A DNA stretch of 64,000 nucleotides from Shinisaurus crocodilurus (taxonomy: Eukaryota; Chordata; Lepidosauria; Squamata; Shinisauridae). A program made the position numbers and the translations under genes. The stretch covers positions 5,806,934-5,870,933 of the forward strand of contig CM037883.1 of NCBI GenBank assembly GCA_021292165.1, given 5' to 3'. Below the pieces are notes generated by a model that had not been told where the DNA came from, made no database searches, and saw only the letters and a program-made list of their open reading frames with translations. The stretch's first letter is position 1; each line of letters starts with the position of its first letter. Positions 54,142 through 63,956 of this stretch are shown here, piece after piece.

Positions 54142-54886
54142 TGGAAACATCAAACGGTCCGGAAACTTCAGCTCATCCAAAATAGGGCAGCGAGATTATT
54201 AACCGGGACTGGCCGACGAGAACATATTATGCTAGTGCTTTCTCATCTGCACTGGAAACATCAAACAGTCCGGAAACTTCAGCTCGTCCAAAATAGGGCA
54301 GCGAGATTATTAACCGGGACTGGCCGACGAGAACATATTATGCTAGTGCTTTCTCATCTGCACTGGCTGCCAGTCTGTTTCCGGGCCCGATTCAAAGTGC
54401 TGGTGCTAACATTTAAAGCCCTAAACGGCTTGGGGCCAGGGTATCTGAAGGATCGTCTCCTCCCATATGTTCCTGCCCGGACACTAAGATCTGCATCAGC
54501 GGTCCTTCTCCGAGAGCCCCTGCCAAAGAAAGTGAGGCAGGTGGCTACCAGGAGGAGGGCCTTTTTTGCTGTGGCACCCCGGTTATGGAATGAGCTCCCC
54601 AAAGAGGTTCGCCTGGCGCCTACTTTGTATCCTTTCCGGCGCCAGCTGAAGACCTTTTTGTTCTCCCAGGCATTTTAATCATCTTAATCATTTTTATCTT
54701 GTAGTTGTTTTTAATTCCATTATTGTAACTGCTGCTGCTAGCTCTGCTGTTTGTTTTTAATCTGTGGTTTTAAATTTTATATTTTATATTGTATTTTATG
54801 ATTTTAACTGTTGTAAACCGCCCAGAGAGCTTCGGCTATTGGGCGGTATAAAAATGTATTAAATAAATAAATAAATAAATAATTTT
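54142..54886 (+). mobile_element. L2-type LINE 3' end with a 111-bp 5' tandem duplication
   Basis: An intact frame encodes the reverse transcriptase C-terminus: KLQLIQNRAARLLTGTGRR, FKVLVLTFKALNGLGPGYL, RRAFFAVAPRLWNELPKEV and PFRRQLKTFLFSQAF, ending at 54678. The 3' UTR holds GAGCTTCGGCTATTGGGCG and the TAAA tail to 54886. The first 111 bases (54142-54252) are repeated at 54253-54363 with two differences, in frame. The element starts exactly at the first unit. Confidence 0.93.
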
Positions 54887-55075
54887 ATTTTATTTATTTA
54901 TTCATTCATTATATTTCTATACCGTTCAATAGCCAAAGCTCTCTGGGCAGTTCACAACAATTAGAACCACAAAATACAAGATGAAATAGAGTATAAAAAT
55001 TAAAACTGCAGTATGAAATAGGAGTAAAAGCCAAAATAAAACCTAGCAGCAGTATTTTTTAAGAGCCAGTGTGAG
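54887..55075 (-). mobile_element. L2-type LINE 3' tail, tail to tail with the previous copy
   Basis: TATTTATTTATTCATTCATT, TACCGTTCAATAGCCAAAGC, TCTCTGGGCAGTTCACAACA and an A-rich remainder. It is the reverse-strand version of the same 3' end. Confidence 0.88.
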
Positions 55076-56133
55076 GAAGACCTCTGTGTAACCTGGAAAC
55101 ACACACTCATGGTGGCCATTGGGAAAGGTGTTATTTTACTGTCCAGGTGAATTTTGCTCAGGTATGTCAAATCCTGTCCTTTGGGCTTGGTCTCCTCTAA
55201 CACTTCATGCAAGAAGTGCCATTTCAGATTTCAGCATGGAGAAGGAAGAGGTCTCAAAAGCGGGACAGGGACAAGACTCACACAGCAAAACTAACTGCAA
55301 ACAAAGTCAGTGAATTTAAGAGCATTTGGTGAGGTGAATTTTTATACCTCATAGCCAAGTTATCAAGATGTGTCAAGCAGACGACAGTCAAGAAGTCACC
55401 CCTTTTTTGTACAAAGAGATTGGTGCCTTTGGCAAGCGTAACTAGCGAGAAACAATGATTCGATCAAAAAATGTGTGAAATTGGCCCAGTAATTTGAGGA
55501 GAAAGGGTATTGTGAAATGGCTCCCCACCAACTTTGTTTTGTTGATCCATTTCACTGCTTCTTCCAGATATTTACTTGGGAGTAAGTCCCATCGAACTCA
55601 GTGGGACTTACTTCTGATTAGACATACATAGAAGTGAACTCTAGCTACAATCCTATGCATGTTTAAATGGGGGAAAAAGTCCTACAACTCCCAACATTCA
55701 CCAGCCAGCATAGAAGGAGTTGTAGGACTTTTTTTCCACCTAAACATGCATAGGATTGCACCCTTAATCCCCAATCTCCCACCGCCCCCCAAAAACCAAA
55801 TGGCATAGGATGATTTTTAAACCTTTGGTTAGAGCATCATCAGGGGGCATTTATTTATTTTTGCAAGACATTCTTATTTATTTTGCCATCCCCACCACTG
55901 CCAAAAAATATTATCACTGAATCAAAACAAGCCATTTCAATGCAAGTGAAACAGCTTTGAAATGACCACTGTAATCTCAAACCAGCCCCAATATATATGT
56001 CATTTCTATGTAACCCCAGGACCAGAGTTCTCTGGCTGGCTTCCATCCAAAACCACAAACCACCCCTGAAGAGAACCCATGTTTTTTTGTTGGATTGTGA
56101 ACTGTATGTTGTTCACCCTGGTTTGTTATCTCG
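55076..56133. other. Intergenic stretch with two palindromic MITE relics
   Basis: 55562-55640 is a family I-like fragment (TACTTGGGAGTAAGTCCCAT and GGGACTTACTTCTGATTAGA). 55647-55765 is a hairpin (CAATCCTATGCATGTTTAAA, AGTCCTACAACTCCCAAC, GTTGTAGGACTTTTTTTCCA, AACATGCATAGGATTG; family K). The rest is not recognised. Confidence 0.6.
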
Positions 56134-56250
56134 GCTGGGTTCAGACAACATGGTAACCCATGTTTCAACGACAACCCACAGTTCAATGACAACCCACATT
56201 CAACACACACTCCATCTTTGAGTGTGGGTTATTGTGTTGTCTGAACCCAG
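56134..56250. mobile_element. Palindromic MITE, 117 bp
   Basis: Terminal GCTGGGTTCAGACAACATGG and, at the right, TGTTGTCTGAACCCAG. Internal repeats of ACGACAACCCAC-type. No clear target duplication. Confidence 0.7.
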
Positions 56251-56254
56251 TCAC

Positions 56255-56395
56255 TGATTGGCAGTGGCTCTCCAGGGCTTCAGACCAAGGTCTTCCCTAA
56301 TCCTACTTGGAGATGCCAGGGATTGACGCTGGGGCCTTTTGCATGCAAAGCAAGTGCTCTATCACTGAGCTACAACCCTTCCCCTAACTGACATA
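56255..56395 (-). mobile_element. tRNA-headed SINE, 5' part
   Basis: On the reverse strand, TAGCTCAGTGATAGAGCACT, TTGCTTTGCATGCAAAAGGC and CCCTGGCATCTCC form the tRNA-Ala-like head, then GCCCTGGAGAGCCACTGCCA follows. The + strand carries the complements. Confidence 0.75.
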
Positions 56396-56836
56396 GCTCT
56401 ATAAGCTGTTCCAGAGTTTTGTCTTCCTGAGCATGCGAGCCTATTGAAGGGCCTATGCTCTATAATAAATCACACGGCATGCCAAACCACAGAATTGGCC
56501 AGAGAGAGAGATGAGTGCACTTGAAGGATAACAACATGTGGTCGGAAATATGTAGGAAGGCAGAAGGAAGTGTGTCCGCAGCCCTCCTTCGGTGGTGCCC
56601 CCTGGTGCCCCATAAAAACCCCAGCTTGGCTTTGTTCTGGTTCCTGAACGTATGCTTAACACATGGTGAGATTAAATTCAATCAGGTTGGGAGGACGTGC
56701 TGCAGCACAGACATTTAGGGGCATTATTATCCAACCTATGCACAGATGGACAAAGATCATTTCCGGCGCTGGAACCCTTAATGCAAAAAGGCATAAGACA
56801 ACCCGCCAAAGGAAAAGCTGTACAAGATTAGGAAGT

Positions 56837-56855
56837 GTGTGCGTGTGTGTGTGTG
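56837..56855. repeat. (TG)n microsatellite
   Basis: Short TG run. Confidence 0.9.
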
Positions 56856-57314
56856 TTTTGTCTGTTTGTACCCACTTCCCAGTTGCAGTGGTGAACTTTA
56901 TCATTTTGGTTTTGATTGTTCTTAAGTGTATTTATTTATTTAACGGTATTTATGAATCGCTTACATTAAAAGGCATTTCTAAGTGATGTACAAACAATAC
57001 AGTGTAAGATCATAATTAAATACTGTATATTATTACTGAATACAGAAGACAAGATTACCTTCCTGGGAATTCTTCTTGGAAAGTTATCTTTCCAGTAGGC
57101 ACCAAAACCCCAGGAGGGTAGGCACCTGTCTAATTTGTACTGTTAAGGTGTTCCATGGACTCAAAATGCTCACAAGGGATGGAAAGCAGTGCCTAAGAAG
57201 TGCAGGGGCTCACCCCTGTGTGAAAGCTTTGCCATCTTCCCTGGAAGGAAATCCCGCTCTCAAATTCTGTAAGTATGTGGCCGTGGGCAGGTCCGCTAAA
57301 GTTATTTGGAAGTA

Positions 57315-58943
57315 TAGTGCCTTGCAGAGGTATTCACCTCCCTTTGACTTTTCCACACTTGGTTGTGTTACAACGTGGAATTGGAATGGGATTTAACTGG
57401 CATTGTTACCACTTGATGTACACAAGATACTCAACGCTGTGAAGGTGCAAAATATCTTTATTGTGGTCCAAAAGTAAACAAAAACAAACTGGCACTTCTT
57501 GGTTGCATCGTATTCACCACCACCCTGCCGAGTCAATACTTGGCAGAAGCACCTTTGGCAGCAATTACAGCTGCAAGTCTTCTTGGATAAGTCTCTATCA
57601 GCTTTGCACATCTGCATCCTGCAGTGTTTGCCCATTCTTTCTGGCAAAATTGCTCCAACTCTGTCAGGTTGGATGGGGACCGTTGGTGAACAGCAACTTA
57701 CAAATCTTGCCACAGGTTCTCAATCGGACTGAGGTCTGGGATTTGACTGGGCCATTCTAAGACTTTCAGGTCCTTGTTTTTAAACCACTCCAGTGTTACT
57801 CTGGCTGTGTCTTTAGGGTCACTGCCCGGCTGGAAGGTGAACCTCCGCCCCAGTCCCAGGTCCCTTGCAGACTGAAACAAGTTTTCTTCTAGAATTGCCT
57901 TGTATTTGGCTCCATCCATCTTGCACTCAATCCTGACTAGCTTCCCAGTCCCTGCCGAGGAAAAGCATCCCCACAGCATGATGCTGCCCCCACCGTGCTT
58001 CACCATGGCAATGAGCACTGTTGGCTTTGTGCCACACATAGCTTTTTACGGAAGGCCAAAAAGTTCAATTTTGGTCTCATCAGACCAGAGAACCTTTTTC
58101 TACATGATGTTGGCTGTGTCTCCCACATGCCCTTTTGCAAACTCCAAATGGGCTTTGATATGGCTTTGTTTCAGCAATGGCTTTCTTCTCGCCACTCTTC
58201 CACAAAGCTTTGTGGAGTGTCTGGGTGATAGTTGTCCCATGGACCGTTTCTCCCATCTCAGCTGCCAATCTCTCCAGCTCCTTCAGAGTTACCACTAGGC
58301 TCTTGGTTGTTTCTCTGACTAATGCCTTCCTTACCCTGTCACTGACTTTTGGTGGATGGCCTTCTCTAGGCAGAGTTGTGGTTGAACCATATTCTTTCCA
58401 TTTTGTAATCATGGATTTAATGGTGCTCTGGGGGATAGTCATACAGTAGTTTGGGATACTTTTTGATAACCCAACCCTGATTGGTACTTCTGCACAACTT
58501 TTTCCAGGAGTTCTTTTGATAGCTCCTTGGTCTTCATGATGCTGTTTGTTTAGATATGCTCTCTGACAAACTCTGGGGCCTTCCAGAAACAAGTGTATTT
58601 AATCTGAGATCATGTGGCACTGGAATTGCACACAGGTGGACTCCATTCAACTACTTAGAGTACCTGTGTGTGACTTCTGGAGGCAGTGGGTTGCACCACA
58701 GCTTATTTAGGCATGTCACAGCCAAGGGGCTGAATACTTATGCAACCAACAAGTGCCAGTTTGTTTTTGTTTACTTAAGTTTTTTGGTGCCGCGATAAAA
58801 AATACTTTGCACCTTCACAGTGTTGAATACCTTGTGTAACATCAAGTGGTAACAATGCCAATTAAATCCAATTCAATTCCAGGTTGTAACACAACAAAAT
58901 GTGGAAACGTCAAAGTGGGGTAATACTTCTGCAAGGCACTCAG
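57315..58943 (-). mobile_element. Tc1/mariner transposon, near full length, 1.63 kb
   Basis: TA dinucleotides flank it at 57313-57314 and 58944-58945. The terminal inverted repeats are long, about 200 bp each: left AGTGCCTTGCAGAGGTATTC and right, read inversely, AGTGCCTTGCAGAAGTATTA. Both go on to GTGTTACAAC and GCATTGTTACCACTTGATGT. Long inverted repeats around a single transposase gene on the reverse strand are the Tc1 layout. Arms differ by scattered substitutions, so the insertion is not very recent. Confidence 0.95.
57500..58592 (-). pseudogene. Tc1-like transposase, inactivated
   Basis: A transposase would cut and rejoin the element at TA sites. The N-terminal DNA-binding half reads from 58592 down (GLSKSIPNYCM, STIKSMITKWKEYGS, PREGHPPKVSDRVRKALV) and shifts frame at the C/G run 58130-58132. 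The catalytic half reads [40 protein letters not shown], then PIENLWQDL, with a premature stop at about 57700. The second catalytic aspartate of the DD34E triad is replaced (PGSDPKDT where the family has a D two positions before the DP). A TAG interrupts the block before the first catalytic D. A C-terminal remnant with GGGEYDAT lies near 57510-57535. Confidence 0.9.
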
Positions 58944-59250
58944 TAGGGATGGATGAATCTGTTTGTTTATTTTTTCAGTTTCCCACTTTTTAAATTTATT
59001 ATTATTATTTATTATTACATTTATGAATCGCCCATCTGGCCGGTCACCCAGCCACCCTTTTCCAACTTAAGTTTGGTTTGAGCCATTTCCACATCAGTTT
59101 GAGATTATTATTATTATTTTTAAAGGTTTGCATGAAAATCCATGCACACGTTGATGTGTGTTTCTCCTAATGGGTGTGTTTTTTATGCCATTTTGCCTAT
59201 TAGAATGCATTTTTGAATGTTATTTTCATGAATATACATATTGTAATCAA
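58944..59250. repeat. Family F relic with an L2-tail fragment
   Basis: GTAGGGATGGATGAATCTGT opens it. TTATTATTACATTTATGAAT and CGCCCATCTGGCCGGTCACC at 59010-59050 are an L2-tail fragment. ATGAAAATCCATGCACACGT follows in family F style. Confidence 0.5.
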
Positions 59251-59492
59251 GGGCTGCCAACTCCCAGGACTAGGGTAAAATGAAACAGTTGCTTTGTGCG
59301 GCCCATTGTAGGAAGGGTGCCATTTTCCTGGATCCAATCTCCACCCCCATTGTGCCAGTTAAAATGCTTGGAGGTATGTCCCAGTACAAATCCACCCAAT
59401 TCCCGCTCAACCCGTCCCCATTTTAAAGGGACCCTGAGTTTTGGCAGGGGAGGGGGGGACTCACTTTCACACTTTCCCAAGCCTCTATAGAA

Positions 59493-59629
59493 CAGGGCTC
59501 TCCAACCCTTGGGTCCCCAGATGTTGCTGGCCTACAGCTCCCAGCATACCCAGCCAGCATGGCTAATGGCAAGGGATTCTGGGAGCTGCAGTCCAGCAAC
59601 ATCTGGGGACCCAAGTTTGGAGAGCCCTG
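59493..59629. mobile_element. hAT-like hairpin MITE related to family A, 137 bp
   Basis: Begins CAGGGCTCTCCAACCCTTGG and ends with CCAAGTTTGGAGAGCCCTG. Inner arms read CCCCAGATGTTGCTGGCCTA and CAGCAACATCTGGGGACC. Flanking octamers CTATAGAA and ATCTAGAA agree at 6 of 8. It is a sister family of A with changed termini. Confidence 0.85.
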
Positions 59630-59888
59630 ATCTAGAAGGTCAGAGGAAAGTGCAAATTTGGCTCCCCCATGAGGACTAAAGGGGGAGAATGGGAAAAGTT
59701 GAGGATCTTGCTGAGAAGGGGGGTGGCGGTAAATCTCCAAGAACGCTCCCTTCTCAGCACAAGATCCCTTGTGGCTTGGGTTTCTCTTGACAGAGCACCT
59801 TCTGGGTGTGTGTGGGGGGGATGGTTTTCAAGGCTCGGATGGGGCAATGTCCACACAGCGGGTAACTGCTCTGCTGCCCCTTGACAGC

Positions 59889-59912
59889 GGCCACACACAC
59901 ACACACACACAC
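59889..59912. repeat. (AC)n microsatellite
   Basis: About 12 AC units. Confidence 0.93.
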
Positions 59913-61270
59913 CCTGGACAGCTGAGGATTGAAACCCACCCATCTGTGCTTAAGTGAACATGCGCTTTTGTGCAAATGGGATTAAAAACCTTTTTTAAAA
60001 TTGTGTGTGTCCGGGCAGGCACGGGGAGCCACTCCAAGGTGTCGTTGGGACACTTTGAAAGGGCAGCTTGCGGCTGTCTGGACGGGGATCAGGAAAGCCA
60101 GCTGTCAAGCTGGCTTTCACGATCTCCCCCACCACCACCACCAATCTCTCTTTTAAAAGGACAAAAAGGGTGTGGTAAGCCAAACATTGCTCAGCATTGC
60201 AGCGGGGAGGGAGAGGGGACTCGTTGCTCCCACAGTGCCCTGTGCGATCGCGCCTGGAGGTACGAGAGGCAAGGAGGGGGAGGCAAGGAGCAAAGTACGG
60301 TAACTATGATGAGCCCAATCGTCTGTCAGGCTCCTCCTCGTGGGTACTTTGCAGAACAACCATCCCACTGTGGCAAAACGCCACAACGGCTTGCCATGAT
60401 GTGCAAAACCCGCCAAACCTCTCTCCTGGCAAGAGTTCCTGTGTTTTTTTAAGTCTTGCTCGGGACATATTTAGGCAGCGCCGTTTCACGGCAGGGACAG
60501 CTGCTGACAGCTTTAGCGCATGTTAAAAAAAAAAAGGCACAGGAGCCTCCGTCACTAAATGCGAGAAAAAGAAAGCATGAGCAGCAGGGCTGCTGGTGTA
60601 AGGCACACCCTTGAAGACAAAAGGTGACACTTTCATTTTCGACCGCAGCAATCGTTTCAAGTTACTGATTGGAATTTTGCAAAAAAAATTAACTGTCACC
60701 ATAGATTCCCCCACCTTGGGACGGGGATGGGGGGGGGACGGGTTGTAGAAGTAAAATGTCAGCATTGAGAACCCCGCAATCCTTGGGCAAAATGGCATTT
60801 CCTCCGCTGAAAGAAAGGAAGTAAGTTCCTCTCTCACTTCCCTTTCCCATGCAAAACATCCTTTTGCTCTTAGTGCTGGCTTTTTTTCTTTCTTTTTCTT
60901 TGCCGGCCCTCATGCAGTGGGGGATGGTGGTGGGTCTATTTTCAGCATTCTGCGGGTTCTCTCGACAGGGCCTTCAGAGTGTGTACAAGATTGCCACCTT
61001 GTTCTGAATGGGCCCCCACTCCTGTGCCTTTGATAGCAGCCTGGCCAAACAAAAAGTCAGGGGGGCAAAGCTTGGTACCGACCATCAGTTGATCACCATG
61101 ATAGGAAACATTTTTGCGCTGTTCTGCTAAATTTCAACGTGTCAATGTCTTTTTTCTTTTAAAAAAAAAGAAAGAAAGAAGAAACCATTCTAACGCATAG
61201 AAATTTAGCAGGGGCTGTTAAAGCGTTGGCAGACCCAAGAGCTGGATAGGCCAACCCTATCAGACTCATG
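59913..61270. other. Intergenic stretch, GC-moderate, no gene recognised
   Basis: Frames up to 160 codons occur (59970-60452) but show no known motif and overlap others equally open. A few CpG and a GCGATCGCGC at about 60245 do not amount to a CpG island. It is free of recognised repeats, so it may be unique sequence. Confidence 0.5.
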
Positions 61271-61272
61271 TG

Positions 61273-61436
61273 GCTTACGCTGGCTCAGCTTGTCTGAGCG
61301 TGGAAAGCTAAGCAGGGTCAGGCCTGGTTATTACTTGGATGGGAGACCCCTCCTCTGGTTTCCTGCACTGAGCAGGGGGTTGGACTCGATGGCCTTGTAG
61401 GCTCCTTCCAACTCTAAGATCTATGAAATCTATGAA
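61273..61436 (+). mobile_element. 5S rRNA/CR1 chimeric SINE, best copy
   Basis: GCTTACGCTGGCTCAGCTTG, TCTGAGCGTGGAAAGCTAAG, CAGGGTCAGGCCTGGTTATT and ACTTGGATGGGAGACC keep the 5S box A, intermediate element and box C. The linker CCTCCTCTGGTTT precedes the CR1-derived end TGCACTGAGCAGGGGGTTGG and GGCCTTGTAGGCTCCTTCCA. The tail is CTAAGATCTATGAAATCTAT. Confidence 0.9.
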
Positions 61437-61561
61437 ATCAGAAGTGAGTTTCAGACAGTCGCAGTCCATTCTGGATGAAGCCAGTGAGGGTGTCACAACA
61501 TTAGGGACTGAGGCGGAGCTTTTGGGGACAGTGTCAGATCTTCAGTTCTAGCTTGGGTGGG

Positions 61562-61905
61562 CAGGGACCATGGCTCAGTGGTAGAGCACCTGCTTTGCAT
61601 GCAGAAGGGCCCAGGTTCGATCCCTGGCATCCCTATTTGTAAAAAGGGATGTATGGACAGGGGAGAGGAGGGCACTGGATTTCAGAAAAAAAAACCTCAG
61701 GCAGAAAGATTCAAGGATGGGGGGCAGCAGGAGGTGACGCACATGTGGGCAAAAAGCCAGCTCATCCAGGGGGATCAGAGGCAACAGAGATCCTCAGGGC
61801 CCCTGTACCTTTATCTCAGCAAGTGCCCATGGACAGCAGGGTGGTGGGGCAGATGGCCTACCAGAGATTCGGGGCTCCAGCCCTAGTGGGCCACCCCTAA
61901 CATCA
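61562..61905 (+). mobile_element. Long SINE with tRNA-Ala-like head
   Basis: 61564-61636 is a tRNA-like head: box A-like TGGCTCAGTGG, an anticodon-loop TTTGCAT with TGC, and box B GGTTCGATCC at 61614-61623. The acceptor stem does not pair (GGGACCA against CATCCCT), so it is not a functional tRNA. The body of about 270 bases, from ATTTGTAAAAAGGGATGTAT to AGCCCTAGTGGGCCACCCCT, recurs without the head at 50400-50715. Confidence 0.82.
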
Positions 61906-62090
61906 CTTCTGGTTCATAGAGGCCTGGGTTCAAATTTCCCCCTAGCTATAAACTCTCTGGATGTTACCGGGCCAGTCACCATTCGACTTCACAGGGCTGT
62001 TGTGAAAATGAAACGGAGATGCTGTGTATCTGACGTCCTTGGGAGATAGGTGGCATATAATCAAGATATATAAATAAAACTACCCTTCAT
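61906..62090 (+). mobile_element. Sauria-type SINE, diverged 3' part
   Basis: GAGGCCTGGGTTCAAATTTC, ACCGGGCCAGTCACCATTCG, CACAGGGCTGTTGTGAAAAT and GGCATATAATCAAGATATAT follow SINE order with many changes. Confidence 0.7.
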
Positions 62091-62109
62091 CAATTTCGGT
62101 TCAGGTAAT

Positions 62110-62360
62110 AGTGGTCCCAATCCAGCTAACACGATTACTTTTAGTTTCAATGGGATATGCAGCTAGCTCTATCCTACTCTGAGTTGAATTGGGCTCACAG
62201 AACAATTCTATGCATGTTTACTTAGACATAGGTCCCACTGTGTTCAGTTGGAGACTACTCCCCAGGAAGTAGGCATAGGATTGCAGCATTATAGTACCTT
62301 CCGCTGTGTTCAGTGAGGCTTAATCTCAGATAAGCATGCATGGGATTTTAGCCTTGGTCA
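62110..62360. repeat. Family I palindromic MITE relics
   Basis: CAATTCTATGCATGTTTACT, CTCCCCAGGAAGTAGGCATA, GGATTGCAGCATTATAG and TTCAGTGAGGCTTAATCTCA form overlapping inverted pieces like 26748-26846. Confidence 0.55.
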
Positions 62361-62446
62361 CAAATAACTTTAACTGGATCAGGGCCAGTGTGATTATATC
62401 CTATCGTGCAGCCTGAACCCATGCACATTCACTCAGAATATGCATC

Positions 62447-62885
62447 CTACACAGCCCTGGATTAACCATTAAGCAATATAAGCATGTGCTTAGGGCACCA
62501 AGGGAAGGGGGGCACCACAGAGTACCACAAATTTTTGCATGTACATTTTCCCCCTTATAACAGTTTTATTTTAAAAAGTGCATAAAACAGTGATGAAAAT
62601 TTGTCTTTCTTTCTGTTGCCCTAGTTATAAGTAAGTAATTGGCTTATATTGCTTGCTGCTATTTAGTGTTAAATAAATGTAATAAAAAACAGACTATATT
62701 TAATCTAGTTGTGTGTTCTGGCGTGGGGGATGGCCTTGAAGAAAACTGAGTTTTTAATCTCTTATTTCACCTTCAGCACTTATTGAGTCTTAATGTCTTG
62801 CCAGCTAAGGAATGGAAAGGCCGAGGGGGCACCATTATTGGGCTGTGCTCAGGGCATCTGCAGGCCTTAATCCGGCCAGGATTGC
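62447..62885. mobile_element. Non-autonomous DNA transposon, hAT-like, about 0.44 kb
   Basis: Left end CAGCCCTGGATTAACCATTA and right end GGCCTTAATCCGGCCAGG are an inverted pair with changes. Inside are TGCTTAGGGCACCAAGGGAA and CTGTGCTCAGGGCATCTGCA. The AT-rich middle has no frame. No clear target duplication. Confidence 0.55.
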
Positions 62886-63494
62886 AACTCAATAGGAAAG
62901 CACGCTACCTCTAATTTCAGTTTCATCAGATTGCCACCTTGAGTTTCTTTTAAGGGCTGCTTTTGTTCTAATTTTGTTTGCTTCTTTTTTTAGTGCACCT
63001 TTTATCATTTTGAACATAGGTCAACACTGAGGACAGCTCTCTTTTTCACACTTCTATCCTGCTTTTCTCAATAAGGGTAATATATATATATATATATATA
63101 CTGTGGGCGGGTGCTTTTCTTGTGGTTTCGTTTGTGGTGCATCTTGCTATAGCAAAGAGAGGGTGCGAGGATGGTCTAAGAAACCAATCCTGCCCGGTGC
63201 TGCCTTTTCTGAGCTGCGGTGACGCTTTGAAGTCCGACTCGGCTTTCAGAATGTCTTAAAGGAAATTGCTCAATGATTTATTTCAACATTCTGTCCTGCA
63301 GCTGTTCAATCTAAAGCCACCATCATGTGCTAATAGAGAGCTGACAGTGAGTCAAGTTCATGCATACGATTTAGACAACCAAATTTGTGAAACCAATCTG
63401 GGGACACATTCTTAAGGAGTGATGGGGGGGGGGAGCTGCCTTCCCTCCCCCGCCCTCAATTCACTCTAAAACACGTGATTCAGTAATAAATTTG
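62886..63494. other. Intergenic stretch; (TA)n at 63078-63102
   Basis: Nothing recognised apart from the TA microsatellite and a G-run at 63424-63433. Confidence 0.5.
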
Positions 63495-63760
63495 TTAAGT
63501 CTTTATTTCAGGTGGCACGACGAGACCCTTTGTTTTTGCTGCAACCAGTGGTGTAGTTGCAGTCAGTTTTGTGGTAGTCAGTTTTGAAGTGCAGGCGTTC
63601 ATCGTGACCATCCCCATAGCCAGGGCCCATAAGGATAATCCAAAACTGCAGGCAGCTGTGTGGGCCTGTATCAAGAAACCAGTTCTAGCAGTTCTCATCT
63701 CCACCAGGAACAGTTCTTTGGTAAAGCCCGTGGGCCTTAGGGCGCCATCCAATGCATGTT
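63495..63760 (-). repeat. Dispersed segment R, copy 2
   Basis: Reverse-strand homologue of 41500-41810. On that strand it reads GGGCTTTACCAAAGAACTGT, GAGATGAGAACTGCTAGAAC, TTTTGGATTATCC and CTGCACTTCAAAACTGACTA. One frame gives GYGDGHDERLHFKTDYHKTD, similar to the other copy. Confidence 0.55.
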
Positions 63761-63956
63761 TAGACAGAAAAACGTCCTACAACTCCCAGCATCCCTCCAG
63801 CTGGGTGGGGCATGCTGGGAATTGTAGGACTTCTTTCCTTAAAAAAAATAAATTATTTAACTTTATTTCAAACATTATATAAAACAAATAAAAAAAACAT
63901 ACATATGTATGTAGGACTTCTTTCCTGTCTAAACATGCATGTGATTATTGCACCCT
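63748..63956. mobile_element. Palindromic MITE (family K) with an insertion
   Basis: CCAATGCATGTTTAGACAGA, CGTCCTACAACTCCCAGC, GGGAATTGTAGGACTTC and CTGTCTAAACATGCATGTG form the hairpin also seen at 55647-55765. It is interrupted at 63840-63910. Confidence 0.75.
63840..63910. mobile_element. 71-bp AT-rich insertion with 16-bp target duplication
   Basis: An A-rich segment beginning TAAAAAAAATAAATT and ending ACATACATATGTAT is flanked by an exact 16-bp duplication GTAGGACTTCTTTCCT at 63824-63839 and 63911-63926. Such duplications are typical of L1-machinery retrotransposition. The insert resembles the AT-rich segment at 40165-40500. Confidence 0.8.

Noticed and set aside
54112..54678. A 188-codon host gene
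   Set aside because: It is the C-terminal part of an L2 ORF2 with the L2 3' end directly after it.
59970..60452. A 160-codon open frame
   Set aside because: No motif, no splice context, and other frames are equally open here.
61564..61636. Possible tRNA-Ala gene (TGC anticodon)
   Set aside because: Box A and box B are present, but the acceptor stem does not pair and the sequence runs into a SINE body that recurs at 50400-50715.
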